From positions 1-35,174 of the forward strand of contig CALUKK010000150.1 in the NCBI GenBank assembly GCA_944321205.1: a stretch of 35,174 nucleotides of DNA, read 5' to 3'. Each line of letters starts with the position of its first letter. The first letter of the stretch is position 1. The position numbers were made by a program, and so were the translations under genes. Below the pieces are notes generated by a model. That model did no database searches. It saw only the letters and a list, made by a program, of their open reading frames with translations, and was not told where the DNA came from. The DNA is from an uncultured Alistipes sp. (GTDB lineage: Bacteria; Bacteroidota; Bacteroidia; Bacteroidales; Rikenellaceae). Positions 8,199-16,184 of this stretch are shown here, piece after piece.

Positions 8199-8540
8199 TC
8201 AATCCTCCTTCAACGCCTTCTCGATATGCTCGATGTATTCGAGCGAATCGTCCAGGAAGAACTGAATCTCCGGAACATTCTTCAACTGATTGCGGATCCG
8301 CTGGCCCAAAGCCCGCCGGATAAACCAGTTCTGATGCTCGAACCGCTCCATGAGCAACTTGCTTTGTTCGAACGGGAAGATGCTCACGTAGATCTTCGCA
8401 TAGCTGAAGTCCGGAGAGACCCGGACACCCGTCACCGTGACCAGGGCGCCGCGAACCAGCGTGGCACCCTCCTTCTGGAAAATATCCGCCACGTCCTTCT
8501 GGATCTGTTTGGCGATTTTCTGTTGTCGCGTCGTTTCCAT
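8199..8540 (-). CDS. rbfA: 30S ribosome-binding factor RbfA
   Basis: 113 residues, normal for RbfA. It is a single KH-like domain that binds the immature 30S subunit near the 5' end of 16S rRNA helix 1 and aids its final maturation. Recognisable features are the N-terminal helix TTRQQKIAKQIQKDVADIF, the strand VTGVRVSPDFSYAKIYVSIF and the C-terminal helix and strand LGQRIRNQLKNVPEIQFFLDDSLEY. The first ATG after the barrel gene is used, 12 bases past its stop. It lies in the ten-gene minus-strand run between an outer-membrane barrel and the LolC/E-type permease. Confidence 0.93.
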   Translation of the reverse strand: METTRQQKIAKQIQKDVADIFQKEGATLVRGALVTVTGVRVSPDFSYAKIYVSIFPFEQSKLLMERFEHQNWFIRRALGQRIRNQLKNVPEIQFFLDDSLEYIEHIEKALKED

Positions 8541-8552
8541 AATTTCCTTGTT

Positions 8553-9386
8553 TTACAGCCCGAACTTGAATACCTCCTTGTTCTTCGTGCGTTTCGGACG
8601 AGGCTTCCATGTCTCGAAACCCTCCTTGTTGAAGCGATAGTTCAATCCCACGGAGATCATCAGATTGTCCAGCGGCGAGCGCATCGGTGTCGTATAGAAC
8701 GGATTCTCGGGTCCGTCGTCGCTGTTGTCATAGTAGCGGTTGCGGTTCCGAACGATATCCGAATATCCGAAATAGTAACGAGCCCGGAAATTCAACTCGA
8801 ACCGCCGGATCAAGAAGGCAATGCCGCCACCGCCGGCAAGACCGTACCCCCAACGGTTGTCTCGCGGTACCTTGAACGAATAGTCCCCGCCATACGTCCC
8901 CTTCTGCTTGGTCTGCGTGTCGACGAAATACTCCTGCTCCCACGTCGAGGAGAAGTTATAGAAAAAGGTCGCCGCGGCTTCGAAATAGACCCGTACGTGA
9001 TTCCGCAACAGATAGGCGTGCGGCTGCCAGACAACGGGCATCACCACGGAATTGATCCGCCGCGTATAGTACAGAAAGTTGGCCGTCTCCTTCTCGTCGA
9101 CCTGCGCGGCATTCGTGGCAAACGAATAGGCCTGCTGTTGAAACTCCAGATCCACACCGAAGCCCCCGACAAACCGCTGCTTCCCGTAATAACGCCACGT
9201 CAGACCCCCGTTATAGAGCCCCCAGATCGCCCGGGTCTCCTGTTGCGGCTCGAAACGCCCGCTCCCCATGCCGTAACCCGCTATCACCCCCAGCGTGTGT
9301 TGGGCGTAGAGCCCCTGCACGCAGAGTACGGCCGACATAAGCAGCAGAATTCCTCGAATTGTCCCGTTATGTTGTCTTCCTGTCAT
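8553..9386 (-). CDS. outer-membrane beta-barrel protein
   Basis: 277 residues. A signal peptide (about residues 1-29, ending GLYAQ) precedes a mature protein with alternating polar and aromatic strands, such as RAIWGLYNGGLTWRYYG, NHVRVYFEAAATFFYNF and FELNFRARYYFGYSDIV. It ends in a strand (LDNLMISVGLNYRF) followed by a basic tail of about 25 residues (KPRPKRTKNKEVFKFGL). It fits the PorT/OmpA-like small beta-barrel class of Bacteroidota outer-membrane proteins. The basic tail after the last strand is somewhat unusual, since barrels often end in the final aromatic residue. It begins one base after the upstream Ig-like lipoprotein gene, so the two are probably co-translated. Substrate or partner unknown. 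Confidence 0.8.
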   Translation of the reverse strand: MTGRQHNGTIRGILLLMSAVLCVQGLYAQHTLGVIAGYGMGSGRFEPQQETRAIWGLYNGGLTWRYYGKQRFVGGFGVDLEFQQQAYSFATNAAQVDEKETANFLYYTRRINSVVMPVVWQPHAYLLRNHVRVYFEAAATFFYNFSSTWEQEYFVDTQTKQKGTYGGDYSFKVPRDNRWGYGLAGGGGIAFLIRRFELNFRARYYFGYSDIVRNRNRYYDNSDDGPENPFYTTPMRSPLDNLMISVGLNYRFNKEGFETWKPRPKRTKNKEVFKFGL

Positions 9387-9387
9387 G

Positions 9388-11430
9388 CTATCTGAAATTG
9401 CTGAACATGCTCCCGGCCGAACCGAAACTTCCGGTGTTCATATTCTGCTGGCGCTCCGGCTGCTTCGGACCCTCCTTGGCCCGCTTCTCCGCCTCCCGCC
9501 GCAGACGCTGCATCTCCTGCTCGTCCAGCATCCGCGAAAGAGACTGCATCGTCACCGGTGCAAAGATCCGGTCCATATCCATCGTGAATTCGATCTCCCA
9601 GTTGGTCTTCGTCGCAAACGTGTCTTCGCCCTCCTCGTTCGCATACATCTCCGCACGCTCCGGCTGTCGCCGCTCGACCAGGTTGCCCGTATCCCACTTT
9701 CCGTTGCCGTTCCGATCTTCGATGATCCGGAACTTGATCTCGCCGGCAGGCACGTAGTTGAACTGGATGTCGCCCGCCGCTACGTCCCGCCGCTCCTGCT
9801 TCAACGATCCGCTGCCGTCGAGCAACTGCACGATATAGCGCATCTGCGGATCCCGGGCCGATACATGGACCTTCACCGTGGCAAACTGCTCCGGATCGTA
9901 AACCTTGTATTTCCCGACAATCGAATCGTTGGCATAGCCCGCCACATCGCGGAATACACTGTCCGGGATCGTCAGCGTATACTGACCCCCCGGAACCCAA
10001 TTCGCCCGAAGGTACCACCGACGCAACATCGCCGTGTCATGGACCATGTGGATCGGAACATCCTCGATCGTGTTGTCCTCCAGCTGCCGCGTCAGAAGAA
10101 GCCGGGATGTATCGGCCTCCACAAGCGGATAGTCAAAGTCGATCGTCAGGTGATTCTCCGGATTCAGATCCCCCGATGTCGGCATGTTGTAGACAAACGG
10201 ATTCTCCTGTTTCGGCTCCTCGAACACCTCGCCTGCCGCCTCGGCCTTCTTCCGGTCCCGCTCGATCTTCTCGCGCTCGCGCTCCTGCTCCTTCGTCTCG
10301 ATAAGCCGCCACGTCAGTTTCAACGCCACGGTATCCGGCTGCAAACGGTTCAACGTGTCATGCTTCAGGTAGACAAGCTCCCCCTTGATCGTATCCGGAA
10401 GCGCGGCTGAGGGAACATTGAACCACAACGCAATCGTATCCTTCCCTACGGTCTGCGGATCGACGATCACACGATCCGCCGGAATGCTGTCGAAACGCAG
10501 TGACCGGATCTCCGGACGGGCCGCCGAAAAATAGAGCATCGCCTGGTGCTGTTTCGGCCGCTGGCTCTCCGAGAGAACCTGACGCTTGAAGGCCTGGTCG
10601 GTAAACATCCGGAAATAGAGCTGCGGCTCCGCAGAGACATACCGCCGAACCGAATCGTACCAGATCGCAAAGTCCGGCATCTCGGCCGGATTCCACGACC
10701 CGTCGATGAAACCGACCTGGTCGGTACCCGGATCGTACATCTGGTTGTCATTCTTATCCTCCACGGCGTAGATCCGGTAGGGGATCGGCTTCAGGTTCTG
10801 TGCTATGAAGATCCCGTTGTCCTCCGCCCGCCCGATCACCGCCGGCTGGTAGTTGAAGAGCGTTGAATCGTACTCCGCCACATCCTTCACCGAATCGGCC
10901 GGAAAGAACCAGATGAACGACTTCGAAACCGAATCCGCCCGATACCCGTCCGCCGTATATCCCGACATGACCATCGAGTCGATCTCCGGACCCGTCGAGA
11001 AGACATAACGCATCGAATAGAGCGGATTCCCCTCGTTGTTATCGCGGATCGCACTGCCGAAGTTCAGCGCGTAGGTCGTATTCGGACGAAGCGTATCCCG
11101 CATCTGGATGACGATCCCCCGTCCGCGCATCGTGATCGTCGGCTTCTTCTTCATCTGCGGCGAGGTGAAGAACTCCTTCTGCTGATCCTTGATCTGCACG
11201 AATTCATCGAATTCGATATAGATCTTGCCGTGATTCGTCGTCGGACGGTTCGTCGAAAAGTTGTCCGGAAGCATCGTCACGATCACCGGCGGCAACGAGT
11301 CCCGAGGTCCGCCCGTCGGAGTCATCATGCTCGCACATCGGCTCAGAAAGGCCGTCGCAAAGAGCAGGACGACACTCAGACGCAGGAAGTTCACCTTCCC
11401 GCCGCTATGGCGCGTTTGCTTGCTCATCAT
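9388..11430 (-). CDS. large lipoprotein with N-terminal Ig-like (Big_5) domain
   Basis: 680 residues. A lipoprotein signal is present (hydrophobic LRLSVVLLFATAFLSRC, likely lipidated at that Cys, about residue 32). The mature protein starts ASMMTPTGGPRDSLPPVI and continues into a bacterial Ig-like Big_5 domain (about residues 45-145: PPVIVTMLPDNFSTN, then IYIEFDEFVQI), a hallmark of a conserved Bacteroidota lipoprotein family. Further beta domains follow. A highly charged segment (KEQEREREKIERDRKKAEA, about residue 390) may be a helical spacer. A calcium-loop-like EDRNGNGKWD occurs near 610 and an earlier EDKNDNQMYDPGTD near 225. The C-terminus is rich in Gln, Gly and Ser. The start ATG overlaps the upstream stop by four bases (ATGA). 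Probably anchored in the outer membrane; role unknown. Confidence 0.85.
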   Translation of the reverse strand: MMSKQTRHSGGKVNFLRLSVVLLFATAFLSRCASMMTPTGGPRDSLPPVIVTMLPDNFSTNRPTTNHGKIYIEFDEFVQIKDQQKEFFTSPQMKKKPTITMRGRGIVIQMRDTLRPNTTYALNFGSAIRDNNEGNPLYSMRYVFSTGPEIDSMVMSGYTADGYRADSVSKSFIWFFPADSVKDVAEYDSTLFNYQPAVIGRAEDNGIFIAQNLKPIPYRIYAVEDKNDNQMYDPGTDQVGFIDGSWNPAEMPDFAIWYDSVRRYVSAEPQLYFRMFTDQAFKRQVLSESQRPKQHQAMLYFSAARPEIRSLRFDSIPADRVIVDPQTVGKDTIALWFNVPSAALPDTIKGELVYLKHDTLNRLQPDTVALKLTWRLIETKEQEREREKIERDRKKAEAAGEVFEEPKQENPFVYNMPTSGDLNPENHLTIDFDYPLVEADTSRLLLTRQLEDNTIEDVPIHMVHDTAMLRRWYLRANWVPGGQYTLTIPDSVFRDVAGYANDSIVGKYKVYDPEQFATVKVHVSARDPQMRYIVQLLDGSGSLKQERRDVAAGDIQFNYVPAGEIKFRIIEDRNGNGKWDTGNLVERRQPERAEMYANEEGEDTFATKTNWEIEFTMDMDRIFAPVTMQSLSRMLDEQEMQRLRREAEKRAKEGPKQPERQQNMNTGSFGSAGSMFSNFR

Positions 11431-12392
11431 GGTTGTTGGTTTTGCGTTTCCGCCTCCGGGTCATACGTCGGATTGACAACCAGCCACCCGTTCGTATCCG
11501 TCGCATCGTGCCATAGACCCCGCCACGGACGGAATACCAGTGCCGGGAAGGTCAACGGATCCGTCTGCGTGAGATCCACCCGTTGCTGCGTATAGGCGTA
11601 CATCCGGTCACTGCGGTCGGCTACGACCACCATCAGATTCTCCGAGCTGACCGACAGCTTGTAGAGCCCCGTTGCACTGTCGGCATATCCCTGGAAACTC
11701 GGAATCGTCCGCGTATCCGTCGTGTCGGCCTTCGAGGTGATCTTCCCGCTCACCGCATCGTCGTACGAGGCGATATACCACGCCGTCGTATCGGCCGCAT
11801 AGGCATAGACCTCCATCTTCGAAATCGTCGTCTCGGCGGCCCCTTCGGTCAACTGGACCTTCGCATCCACGTAGCAATCCCGATAGACCGGAGGCGTATA
11901 GAACTCGTTGTAATAGCTCCAGTTGCCGTCCTTGTACGAGTTGCCCTCCTTCCAGGTCTTGAAGGTCAGCACCACGTAGAGATTCGGCAGATTAAACTCC
12001 AGCTCCTGCTGCGTATAGGCATAGAGCCGATGCACCGGATCCACCGCCAGAACCATCTGCGTCGGCTTCGAGAGAGACATGCTCACCCAGCCCGTCGCGC
12101 CCTCCTGTTCATAGGGCTCCGACGTCGCGGAAGGAGTCGTGATCTGCTCCGAAGGCTGCGTCTTCCGGCTGATGATGCCGTTCAGCGCATCTTCGTAGCT
12201 CAGAACCGTATAGAGCGTCGTATCCGCGTCGAAGGCGTAGGCCTTCAACCCTTCGAACGATTCGTAAGGATCCGTCGACAGAGTCTGCGCCAGCGGCTTG
12301 AGAACATAGTTCGTCCGAATCGAGGCGTCCTTGAAACACCCCGATGCCAGAAGCGCAAGCCCCGTCAGCCATATGATCCCTGTACGTTTCAT
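11427..12392 (-). CDS. lipoprotein with two tandem copies of one beta domain
   Basis: 321 residues from ATG 12392; the longer open frame to 12779 is a shadow of folK. It begins MKRTGIIWLTGLALLASGC, a clear lipoprotein signal with lipobox ASGC. Two homologous halves follow. Copy 1, about residues 48-165, runs from EGLKAYAFDADTTLYTVLSY through LYAYTQQELEFNLP to LTFKTWKEG. Copy 2, about residues 197-310, runs from MEVYAYAADTTAWYIASYDD through MYAYTQQRVDLTQTDPLTFP to LVFRPWRGLW. Shared points are AYA.DTT, SY.DA..G.I, YAYTQQ and the final .F..W. The ATG overlaps the folK stop by one base. I cannot name the family or function. An envelope location is inferred from the signal. Confidence 0.82.
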   Translation of the reverse strand: MKRTGIIWLTGLALLASGCFKDASIRTNYVLKPLAQTLSTDPYESFEGLKAYAFDADTTLYTVLSYEDALNGIISRKTQPSEQITTPSATSEPYEQEGATGWVSMSLSKPTQMVLAVDPVHRLYAYTQQELEFNLPNLYVVLTFKTWKEGNSYKDGNWSYYNEFYTPPVYRDCYVDAKVQLTEGAAETTISKMEVYAYAADTTAWYIASYDDAVSGKITSKADTTDTRTIPSFQGYADSATGLYKLSVSSENLMVVVADRSDRMYAYTQQRVDLTQTDPLTFPALVFRPWRGLWHDATDTNGWLVVNPTYDPEAETQNQQP

Positions 12393-12910
12393 CACTTCTC
12401 TTTTTCGTTTGGATGACCCTCCTCGCGACGCAGTCGCTCGAGCATCTCCCCAACCGTCAGACCCGTCACCGGATGTCGCCGCTGACGCATGATCTCGTTG
12501 AGCGGGACCAGCGCAAACTCCCGTTCCGCAAGGCGAGGATGGGGCAGCGTCAACCGATCGTCCGTCAGCACCACGTCGTCGTAGAAGATCACGTCGATGT
12601 CGATCGGCCGCGAACAGTAGGGTGCCCCCGATGTCGCCTTCTCGATGGCCTCCGCGGCCCGGTTGCGCCCCAGGTCCCGTTCGATCGCCTGGCAGGCATC
12701 CAGCACCTCGTGCGGCGTGAGATCGGTCGAAACCTCCAGCGCCTGGTTCGAAAAGCGCGTCGAACTCCGGAAGCCCCATGCCTCGCTCTCGTAACGGTGC
12801 GAACAGCGCAGGACGGCTCCTACCCGAGAATTGATCAACTGTTGTGCCGTTTGGAGGGTCCGCTTCACATCCCCCAGGTTACCTCCCATTAACAATGCCA
12901 CACGTGCCAT
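12392..12910 (-). CDS. folK: 2-amino-4-hydroxy-6-hydroxymethyldihydropteridine pyrophosphokinase (HPPK)
   Basis: 172 residues. HPPK transfers pyrophosphate from ATP to 6-hydroxymethyl-dihydropterin, the step before dihydropteroate synthase in folate synthesis. The N-terminal motif LLMGGNLGDVKRTL, the substrate-side segment YESEAWGF, and the Mg/ATP-binding core PIDIDVIFYDD and LPHPRLAEREFALVPL are all present, including the paired Asp residues that hold Mg. The C-terminal tail (EGHPNEKEK) is highly charged. It lies 12 bases downstream of holB, and its stop overlaps the next lipoprotein start (TGATG), suggesting coupling. Length is normal for the family. Confidence 0.93.
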   Translation of the reverse strand: MARVALLMGGNLGDVKRTLQTAQQLINSRVGAVLRCSHRYESEAWGFRSSTRFSNQALEVSTDLTPHEVLDACQAIERDLGRNRAAEAIEKATSGAPYCSRPIDIDVIFYDDVVLTDDRLTLPHPRLAEREFALVPLNEIMRQRRHPVTGLTVGEMLERLRREEGHPNEKEK

Positions 12911-12922
12911 AGCGTTACAAAG

Positions 12923-14068
12923 CTACAAATGTTTTATCATCTTGCTCACCGTGAGCGCAAAATGTGTGAATACGATCGTCGGATTGCCGTTCTGCGCGAT
13001 CTGGGCTCCCGTCCGCTCGATCTCCGCAATCAGCGACTCGATGTTCTGCGTCCCGACGAACGGCGCAAACTTCGAACAGAAGCCCAGCTCCTCCCCCCAC
13101 AGGTAACCGATCTGCGGAATCCCCGCGTGGAGCATGAAGCTCTCCCGCAACAGTCGAGCCGCATTGCGCAGAAAACCCTGCTGCTGCTCGCGAGAAAGCT
13201 GTGCCACCTCCTCGGCCCAGCCGATCAGTTCGAGGTGCTTGTCGTTATAGCTCAGGCGCATCAGCGCGCAGAACAGATCGAAATACTCCTTGCGCAACGC
13301 ATCATTCTCGCCCGCAACAAGATGTTCCAACTCCAGCAGATCGCCGCCCGACAGCCGCGCCATGTTGCGCGCCTGCACCGGATCGCTCACCCCCCGTCGC
13401 CGCGCCTCGGCCTCGAGCACCTCCGGGGCGATACGCGGCACGGCCACCTCCTGCGTCCGCGAAAGAATCGTCGGAAGCAGCCGGTCGGGCCGCTCGCTCA
13501 CCAGAATAAAGAGCGTCCGCTCCCACGGCTCCTCCAGAATCTTCAGAATCTTGTTCGATGCCTCCTCGTTCATCGTCTCCGGCAGCCAGACCAGCATCGT
13601 CTTGTAATCCGCCTCGAAGCTCTTGAACGACAGCTTGCGGATGATTTCGTCCGCCTCACGCGCCGAAATCATCCCCTTGAGGGTCTTGCCCAGGTCCAGC
13701 CGGTCGTACCACTCCTGCGACGAAAAGTAACCCCGCCGTTCGGCGAACAGCTCCCGGAACTGAGGCAGGAACTCGTCGCTCAGCATCGCCTCGCCCGACT
13801 TCTTGCCCTGTTTGTTGACCGGAAAGACCAGGTGAAGGTCCGGGTGGGCAAGCGCCTCGATCTGGCGGCAGTCCGGACACTCGCCGCACGAATCCCCGTC
13901 GTGACGGTGGCGGCAGCAGAGGTACTGCACGTAGGCAACGGCCAAGGCCAGCGATCCGTAGCCCGAAGCCCCGGTGAAGAGCTGCGCATGGCTCACCCGT
14001 CCGGCATCGACCGAGCGGGTCAGATGCCGCTTCAGATCCTCCTGTCCGATAATGTCAGCAAAGCGCAT
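12923..14068 (-). CDS. holB: DNA polymerase III delta-prime subunit
   Basis: 381 residues. Delta-prime is the stator of the clamp loader that places the sliding clamp on DNA. The N-terminal AAA+ region begins FADIIGQEDLKRHLTRSVDAGRVSHAQLF. The P-loop is degenerate (GASGYGSLALA, no Lys), as expected for a subunit that does not hydrolyse ATP. A zinc module, DSCGECPDC plus the preceding cysteines (YLCC), follows. The sensor and arginine-finger region is seen as EEASNKILKILEEP and ILSRTQEV. The C-terminal collar domain ends at residue 381. It starts three bases after the flippase stop. An ordinary member of the family. Confidence 0.9.
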   Translation of the reverse strand: MRFADIIGQEDLKRHLTRSVDAGRVSHAQLFTGASGYGSLALAVAYVQYLCCRHRHDGDSCGECPDCRQIEALAHPDLHLVFPVNKQGKKSGEAMLSDEFLPQFRELFAERRGYFSSQEWYDRLDLGKTLKGMISAREADEIIRKLSFKSFEADYKTMLVWLPETMNEEASNKILKILEEPWERTLFILVSERPDRLLPTILSRTQEVAVPRIAPEVLEAEARRRGVSDPVQARNMARLSGGDLLELEHLVAGENDALRKEYFDLFCALMRLSYNDKHLELIGWAEEVAQLSREQQQGFLRNAARLLRESFMLHAGIPQIGYLWGEELGFCSKFAPFVGTQNIESLIAEIERTGAQIAQNGNPTIVFTHFALTVSKMIKHL

Positions 14069-14071
14069 CCC

Positions 14072-15541
14072 TCAACCTCTTTTCATCACCGCACGGAGCA
14101 TGGCCCCGACGTCGATCCGCTCGCGGCGCACCAGGTAGCAACCGTACGCCACAAAGATCACTATATTAAACGCATAGCCCGCGAACATATTGTCCACAAG
14201 GCGCGACACCGTCTCGCACAGTGCAAAGGCCGCAAGGGCCACGACGACATATTCCCAGATCCGACCCCATGCATAGGGTGTCGGAAAGTAGCGGCGGTTG
14301 AGCCACCAGCTCACGGCAACCATCACCGATTCACTGGCCAGACGCGCCCAGGCCGCTCCGTAGTAGCCCCACTTCGGAATCAGTCCGAAGCCGAAGAGCG
14401 TCATGGCCACCAGGCCCGAACCCGTGACCACGATAGCCAGCGACGTCCGCTCTTCACGTTTGTACCAGAACGAGAGGTTCAGCCACACGCCCGTCAGCAC
14501 ATTGGCCCCCAGCACCACCGGCAGGATGAAGATCCCTTCGCGGAAGTCCCGGCCCACGATCAGCGCAAACAGGTCGCGGAACAGAGCAATGCCCAGAAAG
14601 ATCACCATCGAGGCCATGACGTAGTATTTCAGCGCCGCGGCATTCATTGCCACGAAGTCCGACTTCTTGAAGTTCGACAGGAAGAAGGGCTCCGCCGCCA
14701 GTCGGTACATCTGGTAGAAGAGCATCATCACCACGGCGATCTTCGTGATGGCGCCGTAGACCCCCAGCTGGGCCATCGAGCCCTCCGGAACCAGGTATTT
14801 GATCAACTGCCGGTCGATAAATTCGTTGGCCGTACCGGCCAGTCCTCCGACCAGCAGCGGCAGCGAATAGGCGAAGATCGCCGCAAGCAGCGTCCAGTTG
14901 ATGTGCGGGACGGTGCGGTTCGTGGTGGTCAGGATCGCCAGCCACGTCACCACGCTCGCCGCCAGGTTGGCCACGAAGACCCACCCCACGCCGAAATCCG
15001 TTCGAAAGAGCCCCGCAGCACCGAAACCGAAGGCCAGCGCCACGTTCAGCACCACGTTCAGCGCCTTCAGCCCCACGAAGGTCATCGCCCGGCCCTGTTC
15101 GCGCAACCGCGAGAAGGGAATGCAGCCCCAGACGTCGAAGAGGATGATCAGCGCCACCCAGACGACATACTCCGGATGGGCCACGTAGGCCTCGCCCATG
15201 AGCGAGGCGACTCCGTGGCGGAAGAGTGTCATCAGGAGAAAGAAGATCGTAGCGGCCAGCGACGTAATGCCCCATGTCGTGGCGAAGAGGCGTCGTTTGG
15301 CCCCCGCGACATCACCTCCGGCCTCCTCGGCCTTGGCCGAAAAGCGGAAGTAGCTCGACTCCATACCCATTGTCAGCAGGGTCAAGGCCAACGGGATCAA
15401 GGCGTAGACATCGGTGACGATTCCGTAGGTCTCCTGCCCGAACACCCGCGTATAGTAGGGGGTGAGCAGGTAGCTCAGGAATCGCACCACGATGGTGCTG
15501 ATGCCGTAGACGGCAGTCTGTTTGGCCAGTTTTTCGAGCAT
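14072..15541 (-). CDS. polysaccharide/lipid-linked oligosaccharide flippase (MATE/Wzx-like)
   Basis: 489 residues from the ATG at 15541. An ATG at 15571 is in frame but lies upstream of the -7 promoter box at 15561-15568, so the start MLEKLAKQTAVYGISTIVVRF is preferred. It is an integral membrane protein with about 12-14 hydrophobic helices and the N-terminal pattern of the polysaccharide biosynthesis/MVF superfamily (FLSYLLTPYYTRVFGQETYGIVTDVYALI). It probably flips a lipid-linked sugar precursor across the inner membrane, but the substrate cannot be read from the sequence and no sugar-synthesis genes surround it. First gene of the ten-gene minus-strand run, three bases before holB. Confidence 0.85.
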   Translation of the reverse strand: MLEKLAKQTAVYGISTIVVRFLSYLLTPYYTRVFGQETYGIVTDVYALIPLALTLLTMGMESSYFRFSAKAEEAGGDVAGAKRRLFATTWGITSLAATIFFLLMTLFRHGVASLMGEAYVAHPEYVVWVALIILFDVWGCIPFSRLREQGRAMTFVGLKALNVVLNVALAFGFGAAGLFRTDFGVGWVFVANLAASVVTWLAILTTTNRTVPHINWTLLAAIFAYSLPLLVGGLAGTANEFIDRQLIKYLVPEGSMAQLGVYGAITKIAVVMMLFYQMYRLAAEPFFLSNFKKSDFVAMNAAALKYYVMASMVIFLGIALFRDLFALIVGRDFREGIFILPVVLGANVLTGVWLNLSFWYKREERTSLAIVVTGSGLVAMTLFGFGLIPKWGYYGAAWARLASESVMVAVSWWLNRRYFPTPYAWGRIWEYVVVALAAFALCETVSRLVDNMFAGYAFNIVIFVAYGCYLVRRERIDVGAMLRAVMKRG

Positions 15542-15560
15542 ACAGGGGTTATATAGGCAG

Positions 15561-15568
15561 CAAAGATA
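15561..15568 (-). promoter_or_regulatory. -7 promoter box for the flippase-holB operon
   Basis: Minus-strand TATCTTTG matches TAnnTTTG. It predicts a start site near 15554 and a leader of about 13 bases before the ATG at 15541, and rules against the in-frame ATG at 15571. A clear -33 TTTG at the usual distance was not seen. Confidence 0.65.
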
Positions 15569-15571
15569 CAA

Positions 15572-16184
15572 ATTTTAACCGGATTGCCCGCATCATTTCG
15601 CCTTCTTTCTACGAAAGAAGAGTGCGGAAAGACCGCCGAGGATCGCAGATCGCGGGGGCAAAAGGTGCCATACGAAGGATGGGGAGGCCCGGGTCTCTTT
15701 CGGGAGCCGTCCCCGGGAAAGACGGAACGGGACGGACGGATCAGGCAGGACAAGAGATATGGACAAGGCGGGTGGATCGGGCAAGACGGCGGCACGGGTG
15801 GAACCGGCGGGACGTGCGGGTCGGGCAACACGGGCAGGACAGGCAGGACAAGAGATACGGACAAGGCGGGAGGATCGGGCAAGACGGCGGCACGGATGGA
15901 ACCGGCGGGACGTGCGGGTCGGGCAACACGGGCAGAACAGGCAAAACAAGAAACCCGGGTGAGGCGGGTGCCGTGAGTGAAACGACCGACACAGGAAGAA
16001 TGAGGAGCACGGCCGGAAACGAGCCGAAAAAACCGAACAGCAGGAACCCGGACTTACAAGGGAGAGCCGCAAGGGACACGTCGAAAGCAAGTCGAAGAAA
16101 ACCCGAACAACGGACGCCGGAAAACATGGGTCGCGGCGGAACTTCCCGGAGTGTGGCAGAGAATTCCCGCCCGGAGCCGGCGGC
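15572..16184. other. 613-base non-coding G-rich spacer
   Basis: This lies between the corA stop and the flippase promoter. The plus strand is rich in G and A and the minus strand in C and T. Several frames stay open through it because of this composition, but none has a convincing start, and the same repeat is read in different frames. It contains an imperfect hairpin (TCTTTC/GAAAGA with GGGA/TCCC) at 15696-15722, the 98-base tandem repeat at 15742-15955, and nothing I recognise from 15956 to 16184. Confidence 0.7.
15742..15955. repeat. 98-bp tandem repeat, two full copies plus a partial third
   Basis: Copy 1 is 15742-15839, copy 2 is 15840-15937, and a decayed third start is 15938-15955. 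Each copy begins CAGGCAGGACAAGAGATA and differs from its neighbour at only a few bases. The 98-base period is not a multiple of three, so translation would shift frame at each copy, which argues for non-coding DNA. Each full copy holds four G3 runs with loops of 6, 2 and 6 bases (15809-15834 and 15907-15932), a canonical G-quadruplex pattern. Confidence 0.9.
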
